This document shows positions 17,117-25,950 of a stretch of 64,000 nucleotides of DNA, one piece after another. Numbering within the stretch: position 1 is the stretch's first letter; the number at the start of each line of letters is the position of its first letter. A program made the translations under genes and the position numbers. This DNA comes from Candidatus Dechloromonas phosphoritropha (GTDB lineage Bacteria > Pseudomonadota > Gammaproteobacteria > Burkholderiales > Rhodocyclaceae), in the NCBI GenBank assembly GCA_016722705.1, contig JADKGN010000004.1, positions 2,108,001 to 2,172,000 on the forward strand, written 5' to 3'. Under the pieces are notes generated by a model. That model was not told the DNA's origin and ran no database searches. It worked only from the letters and a program-made list of their open reading frames with translations.

Positions 17117-18402
17117 AGCGTTCATTGCAAAGCCACCTAAGCCTGATGTTGGGCGGCGCCGTGTTGATTGCGGCGCTGGTTGCTGCACTGGCCTCCTTCA
17201 TCCTGGCATATTCCGAAGCCAAGGAGTTCCAGGACGACATGTTGCGACAGGTCGCCGAGTTGTATGGCGACGCGGCACAAGTTGGCGTTCGAAGTAACGC
17301 TGGCGTCGGTGGTGATCCGGAGTCCCGTATCCTGATCCTGCACTTGCCCGGCAGCCGCCCTCCAGCATGGCTGGCCGCTGATCTGAAGGCCGGTTTTCAT
17401 ACGCTGGATACGGACTCGGGCCGGTTGCGCGTTTATATCCATGATAATGCAACAGGTGCGCGCACCGTGCTGGCTCAGCCCACGGAGGTACGTGACGAAA
17501 TCGCGGTCAACAGCGCCCTGCGTACCCTGATTCCTTTGCTCCTCCTGTTGCCGCTGCTGGCATGGCTGGTGGTGCGCATCGTGCGGCGGGGGTTCGTGCC
17601 AGTCGCCAGACTCTCGGCAAGTCTGGACGCGCAAGCCGCACAACGCCCACTGCCTCTCGTGGATGACGGTCTGCCAGACGAAATCAGGCCCTTCGTGCAG
17701 GCGATCAACCGCCTGTTGGAGCGCGTGAATCTACTGGTGACACAGCAGATGCGCTTTATCGCCGATGCCGCCCACGAACTACGCAGCCCACTCACCGCCT
17801 TGTCGGTGCAGGCGCAGAATCTCGACCGCGCCACCTCGCTGGCAGACATGCAGGCGCGAGTCGCACCCTTGCAGGCCGGCATCGAGCGGGCGCAACGCCT
17901 GACCGACCAACTCCTGAACCTGGCACGTATCCAGACAGGAGGTGCAGCAGAAACCGAGGTCGAGGTACCGGCTCTGGCGCGCGCGCTGATCGCCGAATTT
18001 CTTCCTCGGGCCGAGGCTGGGGGAATCGACCTGGGCCTCGATGAAAAAGCGCGCTTTTCGCTGCACGCAACCGAGGAAGCGCTACGCCTGATCCTGGCCA
18101 GTGCCTTGGACAATGCGCTGAAATACACGCCTGCCGGCGGTGAGGTGACGCTGCGCCTGCTGGCCGCTGGCGATGCCGTTTTTATCGAAGTCGTCGACAC
18201 CGGCCCAGGCATTCCCCAGAACGAACGTAGCCGTGTGTTCGATGCCTTCTACCGCCTGCCGGGCGCGATTGGTACAGGCAGCGGCCTTGGCCTGGCCATC
18301 GCCCGTGAGGCGGCCATGCAGATGGGCGGCAGCATTGAACTGCGCACGCGCCAGGATCGCCCGGGGCTGGTGTTCAGCTACCGTCAGAAGCAGCATACAT
18401 GA
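17113..18402 (+). CDS. QseC-type sensor histidine kinase
   Basis: 429 residues with two TM spans (about 15-33 and about 140-158, LLLLPLLAWLVVRIVRRGF). Next come a HAMP-like linker, the HisKA box FIADAAHELRSPLTALSVQA, the N-box ASALDNALKYTPAG and the G-boxes VVDTGPGIPQNERSRVFDAF and GSGLGLAIAREAA. It overlaps the response regulator stop by four bases and DedA by four bases, so three proteins are translationally coupled. Its cognate regulator appears damaged. Confidence 0.92.
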   Translation: MKRSLQSHLSLMLGGAVLIAALVAALASFILAYSEAKEFQDDMLRQVAELYGDAAQVGVRSNAGVGGDPESRILILHLPGSRPPAWLAADLKAGFHTLDTDSGRLRVYIHDNATGARTVLAQPTEVRDEIAVNSALRTLIPLLLLLPLLAWLVVRIVRRGFVPVARLSASLDAQAAQRPLPLVDDGLPDEIRPFVQAINRLLERVNLLVTQQMRFIADAAHELRSPLTALSVQAQNLDRATSLADMQARVAPLQAGIERAQRLTDQLLNLARIQTGGAAETEVEVPALARALIAEFLPRAEAGGIDLGLDEKARFSLHATEEALRLILASALDNALKYTPAGGEVTLRLLAAGDAVFIEVVDTGPGIPQNERSRVFDAFYRLPGAIGTGSGLGLAIAREAAMQMGGSIELRTRQDRPGLVFSYRQKQHT

Positions 18403-18944
18403 TCAGCGCCTTCATTCTTTCCTACGGCTATCTGGCGGTCTTTGTCGGCACACTGCTGGAAGGAGAAAGCATCCTGCTCGCGGCCGGGTTCGCCGCGCAT
18501 CGTGGTTTGCTCGACTTGCCCGTGGTAATCGTGGTGGCGGTTCTGGGCGCCACGCTGGGCGATCAACTGGCCTTCCTGCTAGGTCGCTGGAAAGGCCGGG
18601 CACTGATTGCACGCTTCCCTTCACTGGCAGAGCAACAGCCACGGGTTCATGAACTGCTGGAGGGTCACGCTACCCTTTTCATTCTGACATTGCGTTTCCT
18701 CTATGGGCTGAGAATTGCCGGGCCAATGCTCCTCGGAACAAGCAGAGTGGCGATCCTCCGCTTTGTGGTACTGAATGTGATTGGTGCCGTGGTGCGGGCA
18801 TTGACGATCGGCGGGGCAGGTTATGCGTTCGGTTTGGTCATCAACACCGTGTTGGCCGACCTCAAACGCTTCGAGGAGGCCGTTCTGTTTGTGATACTTG
18901 CCGGCGGGGCAATACTCGGGATGTGGCGTCACTGGCGTGTCTGA
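18399..18944 (+). CDS. DedA-family membrane protein
   Basis: 181 residues of the DedA/SNARE-associated family: YLAVFVGTLLEGESILLAAG, GATLGDQLAFLLGRWKG, then a FLYGLRIAGPMLLGTSR re-entrant region and a C-terminal TM span. DedA members include undecaprenyl-phosphate and other lipid flippases. Coupling to a QseC-like sensor suggests an envelope-stress role. Confidence 0.88.
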   Translation: MISAFILSYGYLAVFVGTLLEGESILLAAGFAAHRGLLDLPVVIVVAVLGATLGDQLAFLLGRWKGRALIARFPSLAEQQPRVHELLEGHATLFILTLRFLYGLRIAGPMLLGTSRVAILRFVVLNVIGAVVRALTIGGAGYAFGLVINTVLADLKRFEEAVLFVILAGGAILGMWRHWRV

Positions 18945-19140
18945 AAAGTCATCAGGTTTTGGATCGAGAAGCTGTTGTTCGCGCTACTGCGACTTCCCGA
19001 AGCCGTAATGTCTCGCCTCAACTGACTGTTGCCTGACGATTTTCAGAGTACTACTTCTGCTTCTCGCCGAATTCTGCAGCCCTGGTGCCCCATCGACAAC
19101 CAAAAATTGCCCGATTTCAGCCGTCGACCGCAACGGTGCC
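18945..19140. other. Intergenic region between convergent dedA-like gene and pncC
   Basis: About 200 bases between convergent genes with no coding signal. It contains one copy of a dispersed short repeat around GTCGACCGCAAC (19099-19137). Confidence 0.5.
19099..19137 (+). repeat. Dispersed short repeat, copy A (CGTCGACCGCAAC core)
   Basis: AAAAATTGCCCGATTTCAGC followed by CGTCGACCGCAACGGT. Related copies are at 58127-58160 and, inverted, at 30252-30290. Copies A and C also share AAATTG..CGATTT left of the core. Copy A lies just past the 3' end of pncC. Confidence 0.45.
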
Positions 19141-19641
19141 TCAGGCCATCAGAGTCGCTGCCATCGCCCGCTTGAGCGCGCCGCTCAGCGCCAGACGCAC
19201 CGCCTGCTGGCGAACCTCGGCGCGGGTGCCGGCGAACTGGCAGGTCAGGGCCTCGCAGCCGCCGTCACGTCGCGCCCAGGCAAGGCAGACCATGCCCGCC
19301 GGCTTGGCGGGCGTGCCGCCGGTCGGGCCGGCGATGCCGGTAATAGCCACAGCCCACGTAGCCCGACTATGCTTCAGGGCACCCTGCGCCATTGCCCGCG
19401 CCGTCGCCTCGGAAACTGCGCCGTGACGTTCAAGCGTCGTCGCCGTCACTCCCAGCATTTCGACCTTGGCATCATTCGAGTAGGTCACGAAGCCGCGATC
19501 GAACCAGGCGGAACTTCCGGCAACGGCGGTCACCGCCTGCGCTACCCAGCCGCCGGTGCAGGATTCGGCGGTCGCCAGCCATTCCCCGCGGTTCAGCAAC
19601 TCGCGGCCGAGACGTTCGGCAAGCATTTCGAGTTCAGACAT
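19141..19641 (-). CDS. pncC: Nicotinamide-nucleotide amidase (CinA C-terminal type)
   Basis: 166 residues of the stand-alone CinA C-terminal domain: LATAESCTGGWVAQAVTAVA, DRGFVTYSNDAKVEMLGV, VSEATARAMAQGAL and AVAITGIAGPTGGTPAKPAG. The enzyme deamidates NMN to nicotinic acid mononucleotide in pyridine-nucleotide recycling. The ATG at 19641 (MSELEMLAERLG) is chosen because the upstream extension is not family-like. Confidence 0.9.
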   Translation of the reverse strand: MSELEMLAERLGRELLNRGEWLATAESCTGGWVAQAVTAVAGSSAWFDRGFVTYSNDAKVEMLGVTATTLERHGAVSEATARAMAQGALKHSRATWAVAITGIAGPTGGTPAKPAGMVCLAWARRDGGCEALTCQFAGTRAEVRQQAVRLALSGALKRAMAATLMA

Positions 19642-19673
19642 AGTGCACAATTCTATACCCGTCCGCATCTTGA

Positions 19674-19870
19674 TGCTCAAGCAACGTGACAATGTCTGTG
19701 ACTTTCCCGACCGCCGCTGGCTGAACCTGTGCCTGCGGACCGTCCATCTGTCCGGAATCGTCCTGCCCGGCGTCGCTCTGCTCGGTGCTGGCGAAGTGAC
19801 AGTCGCTGCCTGGCCACCCAGATTTTTAGCTGCTCCACCAACTCGCGGGGCGCAAACAGGGTTAGCATGA
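19674..19870 (+). other. Short open frame of uncertain status (possible membrane-protein fragment)
   Basis: The frame reads MLKQRDNVCDFPDRRWLNLC then LRTVHLSGIVLPGVALLGAG, a plausible first TM segment of a small integral membrane protein, but soon ends. It may be the remains of a deleted gene or chance coding. It lies between divergent pncC and the GlsB-like gene. Confidence 0.25.
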
Positions 19871-19922
19871 AACCTCTGCCCGGCACCCGGGTCAAACTCA
19901 CTTTTTTAAGGAGAAACAGATC

Positions 19923-20183
19923 ATGGGCATCTTGTGGACCATCGTTCTCGGTTTCGTCATCGGCGTCGTGGCCAAGTTGCTGCATCCGGGCAAGGAAAAC
20001 ATGGGCTTCATCGTCACCGTGCTGCTCGGCATCGGCGGCTCTTTCCTCGCCGGCGTGATCGGCCAGTACTTCGGCTGGTATCAGGCGGGTGAAGGCGCCG
20101 GATTCATCGCCTCGGTCGTCGTCGCCATCGTGCTGCTCGTCATCTACGGCAAGGTACGCGGCGGTCAATCCGGCGGGTCCTGA
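19923..20183 (+). CDS. GlsB/YeaQ/YmgE-family small membrane protein
   Basis: 86 residues, three hydrophobic spans: ILWTIVLGFVIGVVAKLLHP, GFIVTVLLGIGGSFLAGVIG and GFIASVVVAIVLLVIYGKVR. This is the transglycosylase-associated stress protein family, usually induced in stationary phase. A strong AAGGAG site precedes the ATG. Function in the membrane is unknown. Confidence 0.9.
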   Translation: MGILWTIVLGFVIGVVAKLLHPGKENMGFIVTVLLGIGGSFLAGVIGQYFGWYQAGEGAGFIASVVVAIVLLVIYGKVRGGQSGGS

Positions 20184-20188
20184 GCAGG

Positions 20189-20707
20189 GTGCAGCGCAAC
20201 ATGAACGCTGCCACCGCCGATGCCGCTTGGGCCGACGCACGCGCGAGCAATCCGACCGAGTCGCTGCGCCAGGAGTGCCGCACCATGGCCCGCCGCCGCG
20301 CGGCGCTGGCGGCGGCAACGTCGCTGATCCCCATTCCCGGCATCGACCTGGCAACCGACCTCGCCCTGATGGCACGGTTGATCAATCGCATCAACGAACA
20401 TTTCGGCCTTAGCGATGAACAGATCGGCCGGCTCTCGAAGCAGCGTCAGGCGCTGGTCTATCGCCTGCTCGCCGGGGCCGGCGGCACGCTCGCCGCCCGG
20501 CTGACGACACCGGTGCTGATTGGCCGCATCGTGCGCGTGGTCGGCCTGCGCCTGACGACAATGCAGGCGCTGCGTCTGGTGCCGATTACCGGCCAACTGG
20601 TCGCTGCCGGCATCGGCTACTGGTCGGTCAATACCGTGGCGATGCGCCATATCGCGCATTGCGAGCGCATCGTCGACGAACTGCAAGGCCACACCAAGGA
20701 ACACTGA
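20189..20707 (+). CDS. Hydrophobic protein with EcsC/DUF697-like core, unknown function
   Basis: 172 residues. A central block (AALAAATSLIPIPGIDLATD, LALMARLINRINEHFGLSD) resembles the membrane-associated helices of DUF697/EcsC-like proteins, followed by two further amphipathic or hydrophobic helices. No catalytic motif is visible. It lies five bases after the GlsB-like gene and six bases before a SIMPL protein, suggesting one envelope-stress operon. Confidence 0.65.
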   Translation: MQRNMNAATADAAWADARASNPTESLRQECRTMARRRAALAAATSLIPIPGIDLATDLALMARLINRINEHFGLSDEQIGRLSKQRQALVYRLLAGAGGTLAARLTTPVLIGRIVRVVGLRLTTMQALRLVPITGQLVAAGIGYWSVNTVAMRHIAHCERIVDELQGHTKEH

Positions 20708-20712
20708 ATACC

Positions 20713-21387
20713 ATGCGCAAAGCCTGCCTCGCACTACTGACCGGTGCGCTGCTATGCACGACAGCCGGCGCCGCCACCACCGTCGACCTGACGGCCGAAG
20801 CGAGTCGCCCGGCAGCCAACGACATGGTACGCGCCACCGTGTTCGCCGAGGCGAGTGGTAACAACCCGGCCGAACTGGCGCGCCGCGTCAATCAGGAGAT
20901 TGCCGAAGGACTGAAGGTCATCAAGGCCAAGCCCGGCATAACGGTCAAGAGCGGCCGCCAGAGCACTTTCCCGGTCTATGGCCAGAACCAGAAGATCGAC
21001 AGCTGGCGCATTCACTCCGAGTTGATTCTCGAATCGCGCGACGTGGCAGCAGTTTCCGAACTGCTCGGCCAGTTGCAGCAGATGCGGCTGGCGGTCAGCG
21101 GCGTCAACCAGTTACCGACACCGGAAACACGCCGCAAGGTGGAAGACGAAGCGACGCGCGATGCCATCGCTGCTTTTCGCCAGCGTGCCGCAGTGGTCGC
21201 CGAGGTTCTCGGCAAGCCATACGTGATTCGCCACCTCAGCGTCCAGCAAAGCGGCCAGTTGCCGCCGATGCCGATGTTGCGCGCCAGGCGCGCGATGGCC
21301 GACGAGGCAGCGGCACCGATTCCGCTGGAGGCCGGTGAAAGCCTGGTGACGACGACAGTCAGCGGCCAGATCGAAGTGGCCGACTGA
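20713..21387 (+). CDS. Periplasmic SIMPL (DUF541) domain protein
   Basis: 224 residues with a signal peptide (CLALLTGALLCTTAGAATTV) and a SIMPL domain: VDLTAEASRPAANDMVRATV, YGQNQKIDSWRIHSELILES, RQRAAVVAEVLGKPYVIRHL. SIMPL proteins are oligomeric periplasmic proteins tied to oxidative and envelope stress. The ATG at 20713 is used because the signal peptide begins there. Confidence 0.88.
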   Translation: MRKACLALLTGALLCTTAGAATTVDLTAEASRPAANDMVRATVFAEASGNNPAELARRVNQEIAEGLKVIKAKPGITVKSGRQSTFPVYGQNQKIDSWRIHSELILESRDVAAVSELLGQLQQMRLAVSGVNQLPTPETRRKVEDEATRDAIAAFRQRAAVVAEVLGKPYVIRHLSVQQSGQLPPMPMLRARRAMADEAAAPIPLEAGESLVTTTVSGQIEVAD

Positions 21388-21390
21388 GCC

Positions 21391-22629
21391 CTACAATCCT
21401 TCGAACAACTGCACCTGTACGCTGCCGCCGGCCTGCACGCCGGCGCAATCTTCCGGCAGCACGATGAAACAGTTGGCTTCCGACATCGAGCGCAGCACGC
21501 CCGACCCCTGATTGCCGATAGTTTTTACCTGCTATTCGCCGTCGACCGCAACAACCCGCCCGCGCAGGTATTCGCGGCGCCCGGGCTGCTTCCTGATCGC
21601 GTTGGCTGCCGCAACGGTCAGCAGCGGGCGCACCGGCCCGGACAAGCTGAGCAGCGCGTCGAGCACAAACTGCGTGCAGCTCAGCGGCCGCGAATTCCTC
21701 CCGGTCCGTAGTGCGCTAGGGCGCATCCTCGCCGTCGACATCGTCGCACCGCACGATGTGCCGGCGCATGACAACTCGGCGATGGACGGCTACGCGGTCC
21801 CCTTCGACAGCCTTTCCGCCGAAGGTGAGACCAGGCTGAGCGTGGTCGGCACGGCTTTCGTCGGCAGAGCTTTCTCGGGTCTGGTCGGCAAGGGGCAGGC
21901 GGTGCGCATCATGACCGGCGCCGTACTGCCGGCTGGCGTCGATAGCGTCGTCATGCAGGAGGTCACGCGGGTCGAAGCGGATGCCGTATGCGTTCCCGCC
22001 GGCCAGCGCCAGGGTCAGAACATCCGCCGCGCCGGTGAGGATCTGGCGCGCGGCGCCGTCGGCCTGGCGGCCGGCAAACGCATTGGCCCGGCCGAACTCG
22101 GGTTGATCGCTTGGCTCGGCATGGCCGAAGTCGAGATCAAGCGGCGCCTGCGCGTCGCCTTCTTCTCGGCCGGCGACGAACTGGCCGCGATCGGCAAGCC
22201 ATTGGCGCCAGGCGAGCTCTACGACAGCAACCGCTACACGCTGCACGGGCTGCTGACCCGGCTCGGCGCAGAAATTATCGACATGGGCGTCGTTCCGGAC
22301 CAGCCGGAGCGGCTCGAAGCAACCCTGGCCGAGGCGGCGCAGGTCGCCGATGCGATCACAACCACCGGCGGGGTCGCGGTCGGCGAGGCCGATTTTGTCC
22401 GCGAGATTCTCGAAAAACTGGGCGAGGTCAGGTTCTGGAAGCTGAACATCAAGCCCGGACGGCCGATGGCCTTCTACAAGGTTGGCAAGGCCTGGCTGTT
22501 CGGGCTGCCCGGCAACCCGGTGGCGGTGATGGTCGGCACGACCTCTGCCAGCATGCGATCGCGAGCCTCGGCGGCCAACAGGGAGCGGCTTTCCGGAGCG
22601 CGCGAAGCGCGGGGGGAAATATCGGTCAT
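21391..22629 (-). pseudogene. moeA: moeA broken by an in-place internal inversion and an amber codon
   Basis: MoeA inserts molybdate into molybdopterin. The minus strand codes the N-terminus (22629 to 22541) and the C-terminus (21672 to 21391, QFVLDALLSLSG ... GSGVLRSMSEANCFIVL). The middle 858 bp (21678-22535) are inverted and read on the plus strand (PAHDNSAMDGYAV, FSAGDELA, LYDSNRYTLHGLL, LFGLPGNPVAVMV). The 5-bp inverted repeat CGTGC/GCACG flanks the segment at 21673-21677 and 22536-22540. Flipping it back restores the frame across both junctions (MLAEV-VQLSGREF and PVAVMVG-TQFVLDAL) and gives exactly 413 codons, the family length. A TAG at 21532-21534 (VVAVDGE-stop-Q) still interrupts it. 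Two independent lesions make this a true pseudogene. Confidence 0.92.
21673..22540. repeat. 5-bp inverted repeats bounding the moeA inversion
   Basis: CGTGC at 21673-21677 and GCACG at 22536-22540 are the only shared bases at the two inversion junctions. The neighbours diverge immediately, so this is microhomology rather than a recombinase site. Confidence 0.85.
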
Positions 22630-22633
22630 GGCA

Positions 22634-23175
22634 TCACCTCTTGGCATTGGGCAAGAAATCTTGCTGGCCGTCGGCGCGAAAGCTGGCAATCGCTTCCTGG
22701 CCGGCCGGCGAGGTCGGCCACCCGGCGAAACGCTCGGCGGCCGCCATGTTCAGCGTTGGCCCCATCCCGCTGCTGGTCTCCTTGTAACCGGGCAGACCCT
22801 TCGGATCAATGCCGGCTTTCTTCCACAGGCGCAGTTCCGCTGCATAAGTGCCGCTCTTGTCGCCGCGCTAAACGAACGACTGGCCGCTGGCGGCGATTGC
22901 CTTCAGCGCGTTGCCGGCGTTACGGATCTTCGCCGGATCGTCCTTTGGGACGATGAAGGCCAAGTTGTTGTACATCACATCCTGGCGGTAGCTGCCGTAG
23001 TCGTCGGCGACGAACTTGTCTTCGGCGGCGCGATCATGGGCGAACAGGACGTCGGCATCGCCGCGGCGGCCAATGTCGAGTCCCTGGCCGGTGTCGACGG
23101 CGACGACCAGGGTTTCCTCGGGTGAGTCATGCCGGCCAGCAGAGCGAGGAGCAGAATCAGCGATCGTGCAATGCG
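22634..23175 (-). pseudogene. tupA: tupA (tungstate ABC transporter binding protein) remnant
   Basis: The minus strand carries TupA blocks in order: a signal-peptide-like RIARSLILLLALLAG, then VVAVDTGQGLDIGRRGDADV, then VMYNNLAFIVPKDDPAKIRN, KAIAASGQSFV, a TAG at 22868-22870, RGDKSGTYAAELRLWKKAGI, GLPGYKETSSGMGPTLNMAA and finally SPAGQEAIASFRADGQQDF. The FV-stop-RGD junction replaces the usual FVSRGD, so TCG to TAG is likely. A block of roughly 90 residues between NMAAAERFAG and the C-terminus is missing, and more is missing after the signal peptide. The stop lies five bases before the moeA ATG, so the two were an operon. Confidence 0.8.
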
Positions 23176-23419
23176 CCAATGCAGTTCTCCTTGCAAAACG
23201 GCCCACGCCGCCGGCGAGAACAGCAGGCCGTAGGCGCCGATCGGGCCGCTGCGCGAAAGCACGAGATTGATGAGTACGTCGACCACCGACGGCAGCCCTA
23301 TCAGGGCATTGAGCGCCACGACCAGAGCACCGCGCTCGTGAAAGTCGGCCACCGCCAGCCAGGCGCCGGTGGTCGAAGTCCCCCAGCAGGCTGAGCGCTT
23401 CGAGCAGGGTTTCGGTCAT
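23176..23419 (-). pseudogene. tupB: tupB (tungstate ABC transporter permease) remnant
   Basis: A start MTETLLEALSLLGDF at 23419 is followed, in another frame, by the permease loop FHERGALVVALNALIGLPSV and LSRSGPIGAYGLLFSPAA, then directly by the tupA signal peptide. Most TM segments are gone. The ATPase gene tupC is not seen. Together with tupA and moeA this is a decayed Mo/W uptake and cofactor locus. Confidence 0.7.
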
Positions 23420-23571
23420 GGGCTTGCCGCTGGCCGCACCAGGCGGACGGCCGGCGCATTGCGCGCATACCACCGGAGGCCAGAGCCCGGCGGCCGTGGA
23501 CCAAGATGTGGAGTTGCGGGAGAAGCGATGCCTGGAGGAATGATCCGCGATGGCACGCGGACGGCAGGAAA

Positions 23572-23597
23572 GGCGGGGGCCAGCGCTGGCCCCCGCC
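23572..23597 (-). terminator. Perfect 26-bp palindrome ending the Pit/DUF47 operon
   Basis: A 26-base perfect palindrome starting GGCGGGGGCCAGC lies nine bases past the DUF47 stop. It has no T-tract, so it may act as a weak or Rho-assisted terminator or an mRNA 3' stabiliser. Confidence 0.6.
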
Positions 23598-23605
23598 ATC
23601 CTCGA

Positions 23606-24265
23606 TCAGGCAGTTTCGAGCAGTATTTCCTCGATACCTTGGGCTGTGCGCTTGCAGGCATTCAGCACGTCGTACTGCGCGAAATAGAAGCGGTTCATCT
23701 TCAACGCGTGCACCGTAGCGTCGTCGTCGCCTTCGTTCGCGAATAGCCGGGTCACCGCCGCAGTCATCGCCTGTCCGGCCTTGGCCCCGGCGTCGGCGAT
23801 TTCATGGCAGAGTTTGGCGATGTCTTCCGGCTTTTCCTTGCCTTCGCTCAAGGCAATTACCGCCTTGTTCAGGCGCACGCAGGCATCGGCCGCCAGTGCC
23901 GCCATGGCGCGGCCTTCGCTCGTCGATTCCTCGATGCGGTAAATGCTTATGGCATTAGCAACGGTCTGCAGCTTGCTGAGCACCCTCTCCAGATTGAGAA
24001 TCAGCGTGTGCAGCAGATCGCGACTGATCGGGGTGACGAAGGCTTCGTAGAGGACCTGAATGAAATCGTCCTTGATGCGGTCAGCGCTGGTCGCGTTGGC
24101 ATTCACCTCGTCGATCAGGGGGGTGGCTTGGTCGGCCCCAGCGGCGGGATTGCCGAGACTGCTGACCAGCCGCGATGTGGCGTTTGCTCCGGCCACGACA
24201 CGATCGGTATGAGCCGTCAAAAATGCGAAGAATTCACCGCGCTTCGGTAGAAAGTTACTTGACAT
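23606..24265 (-). CDS. DUF47 PhoU-like Pit accessory protein (1)
   Basis: 219 residues, helical, with FFAFLTAHTDRVVAGANATS, IDEVNANATSADRIKDDFIQ, LYEAFVTPISRDLLHTLILN and IEESTSEGRAMAALAADACV. DUF47 proteins resemble PhoU and work with Pit-type phosphate transporters. The ATG at 24265 follows AAGGAAC; a GTG two codons upstream is possible. It is the third gene of the DUF47-pit-DUF47 operon. Confidence 0.9.
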   Translation of the reverse strand: MSSNFLPKRGEFFAFLTAHTDRVVAGANATSRLVSSLGNPAAGADQATPLIDEVNANATSADRIKDDFIQVLYEAFVTPISRDLLHTLILNLERVLSKLQTVANAISIYRIEESTSEGRAMAALAADACVRLNKAVIALSEGKEKPEDIAKLCHEIADAGAKAGQAMTAAVTRLFANEGDDDATVHALKMNRFYFAQYDVLNACKRTAQGIEEILLETA

Positions 24266-24286
24266 GATCACCGTTCCTTATATTTA

Positions 24287-25300
24287 TCAGAGGAAGCCCT
24301 TGCCCAGGTACCAGAAGAGCGCGGCAAGGAGGCCGGACGCCGGGATCGTGAGTGCCCACGCCACCATAAGGTTGGCGGTGATCGCCCAGCGCACCGCCTT
24401 GACATCCGAAGCCGCGCCGACGCCGATGATCGAGCCGGTGATGGTGTGGGTGGTGGATACCGGGATACCGCCGAAGGTCGCGAGACCGAGGGTAATTGCG
24501 CCGCCCATCGAGGCGCACGAGCCGCTCACCGAATTGAGCTTGGTGATCTTGGAACCCATGGTCTTGATGATACGCCAGCCGCCGAGATAGGTGCCCCAGG
24601 CGATGGCGCCGTAGCACGAATAGACGACCCACATCGGCAGGCTGTCGACATCCGTCGTCGCGACACCGGCGGTGATCAGCAGCAGCCAGATGATGCCGAT
24701 CGTCTTCTGCGCATCATTGCCGCCATGGGCCAGACTGTACAGTCCCGCCGCCAGCAACTGCCCGCTGCGGAACCACTTGCTCGCCTCGTGCGGTGTATGC
24801 TTGCGGAAAATCCAGGCCATTACAACCATCAACAGACCACCGATGATGAAGCCGACGAGCGGCGATATGATGATGAACGCCAGGATCTTGCCGAAACCGT
24901 CCCAGATGATCGGCGCACCCGAGCCGGCCTTTGCCACCGTGGCACCGACCAGGCCGCCGACCAGCGCATGCGAGGACGAAGAGGGAATGCCGTAGTACCA
25001 GGTGATGATGTTCCAGGCGAGCGCCCCCATCATGGCACCGAAAATGACATAGTAATCAACGAAGCTCGGGTCAACTGTCCCCTTGCCGATGGTCGCCGCG
25101 ACCTTGAGATGAAAAACGAAAAGTGCGGCAAAGTTCAAGGCTGCGGCGAACAGCACCGCCTGCTTGGGAGTCAGGGCGCCGGTGGCGACGACCGTCGCGA
25201 TGGAATTGGCGCCGTCATGAAACCCGTTCATGAAGTCGAAGGCCAAAGCCACAGCGATGATCATCCCCAGCGTCCAGATGCTCATGTTCAGAGTTTCCAT
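24287..25300 (-). CDS. Inorganic phosphate transporter, Pit family (1)
   Basis: 337 residues with ten or so TM spans. Both PiT signature halves are present: FDFMNGFHDGANSIATVVAT near the N-terminus and GIPVSTTHTITGSIIGVGAA near the C-terminus, plus WYYGIPSSSSHALVGGLVGA and LAHGGNDAQKTIGI. Pit carriers import metal-phosphate complexes by proton symport and can run in reverse in phosphate-accumulating bacteria. The ATG at 25300 (METLNMSIWTLG) is preferred over a longer frame that overlaps the upstream DUF47 gene. Confidence 0.95.
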   Translation of the reverse strand: METLNMSIWTLGMIIAVALAFDFMNGFHDGANSIATVVATGALTPKQAVLFAAALNFAALFVFHLKVAATIGKGTVDPSFVDYYVIFGAMMGALAWNIITWYYGIPSSSSHALVGGLVGATVAKAGSGAPIIWDGFGKILAFIIISPLVGFIIGGLLMVVMAWIFRKHTPHEASKWFRSGQLLAAGLYSLAHGGNDAQKTIGIIWLLLITAGVATTDVDSLPMWVVYSCYGAIAWGTYLGGWRIIKTMGSKITKLNSVSGSCASMGGAITLGLATFGGIPVSTTHTITGSIIGVGAASDVKAVRWAITANLMVAWALTIPASGLLAALFWYLGKGFL

Positions 25301-25311
25301 TTGCGCGCCCC

Positions 25312-25950
25312 TCAGGAATTTTCGATCAGGATTTCTTCGATGGTCTTGGCCGCCTCTTCGCAAGAGTCCAGAACCACTTCCTGCAGGGCGTAGAACCTGC
25401 TCATCTTGACTGCGTTCCACGCCGTGCCGCTGCCGTCGAACAGGCTGGTGATGGCCTTGCGGTGCACACGGTCAGCCTTCGATTCGATTTCATCGATTTC
25501 CTTGCAGAAGCCGATGACTTCCGGACGGCGGCTCTTTTCTCCGAGGCCGGCCACGGCCCGGTTCAGGCGCATGCAGGCGTCGGCCCCGAGCGAGGCCAGT
25601 TCGCGCGCCTCGCCGGTGGATTCCTTGATGTTGTACATTGCCACCGCCCTGGCGACGTCCTCGAGAGCATTGAGCACGACGTCCAGTTCATTGACCAGCG
25701 CATGAATCTGATCGCGGTTGATCGGCGTGGTGAACGAACGGTGCAGCAAGGTGATCACTTCGGCCTTGATCTTGTCGCCGGCCTGCTCGAGCAGGCTGAC
25801 TTCGGCGACCAGCGTCGGAACATCCTCGGCGTTGTTGCCGAGACCATTCAACAGGCGCAAGGTCGCGTTGGCGCCAGCGACGACACGATCGGAAAGCGCG
25901 GCAAGGAGCACATAGAATTCCTTGCGTTGAGGCATGAGACTGCTGAGCAT
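25312..25950 (-). CDS. DUF47 PhoU-like Pit accessory protein (2)
   Basis: 212 residues paralogous to the DUF47 protein at 23606: PQRKEFYVLLAALSDRVVAG, VSLLEQAGDKIKAEVITLLH, RSFTTPINRDQIHALVNELD, VAMYNIKESTGEARELASLG. First gene of the operon, 11 bases before the Pit gene. Having DUF47 genes on both sides of one Pit gene is unusual. Confidence 0.9.
   Translation of the reverse strand: MLSSLMPQRKEFYVLLAALSDRVVAGANATLRLLNGLGNNAEDVPTLVAEVSLLEQAGDKIKAEVITLLHRSFTTPINRDQIHALVNELDVVLNALEDVARAVAMYNIKESTGEARELASLGADACMRLNRAVAGLGEKSRRPEVIGFCKEIDEIESKADRVHRKAITSLFDGSGTAWNAVKMSRFYALQEVVLDSCEEAAKTIEEILIENS

Noticed and set aside
21540..21555. GTCGACCGCAAC in the moeA C-terminal part
   Set aside because: It codes the MoeA VVAVDGE segment and has no matching flanks.
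21673..22540. moeA inversion as a phase-variation switch
   Set aside because: The inverted repeat is only 5 bp, no invertase gene is nearby and the gene also carries an amber codon, so an accidental rearrangement is more likely.
23572..23597. 26-bp palindrome as an operator
   Set aside because: It directly follows the last gene of an operon; a terminator or mRNA-end hairpin is the simpler reading.
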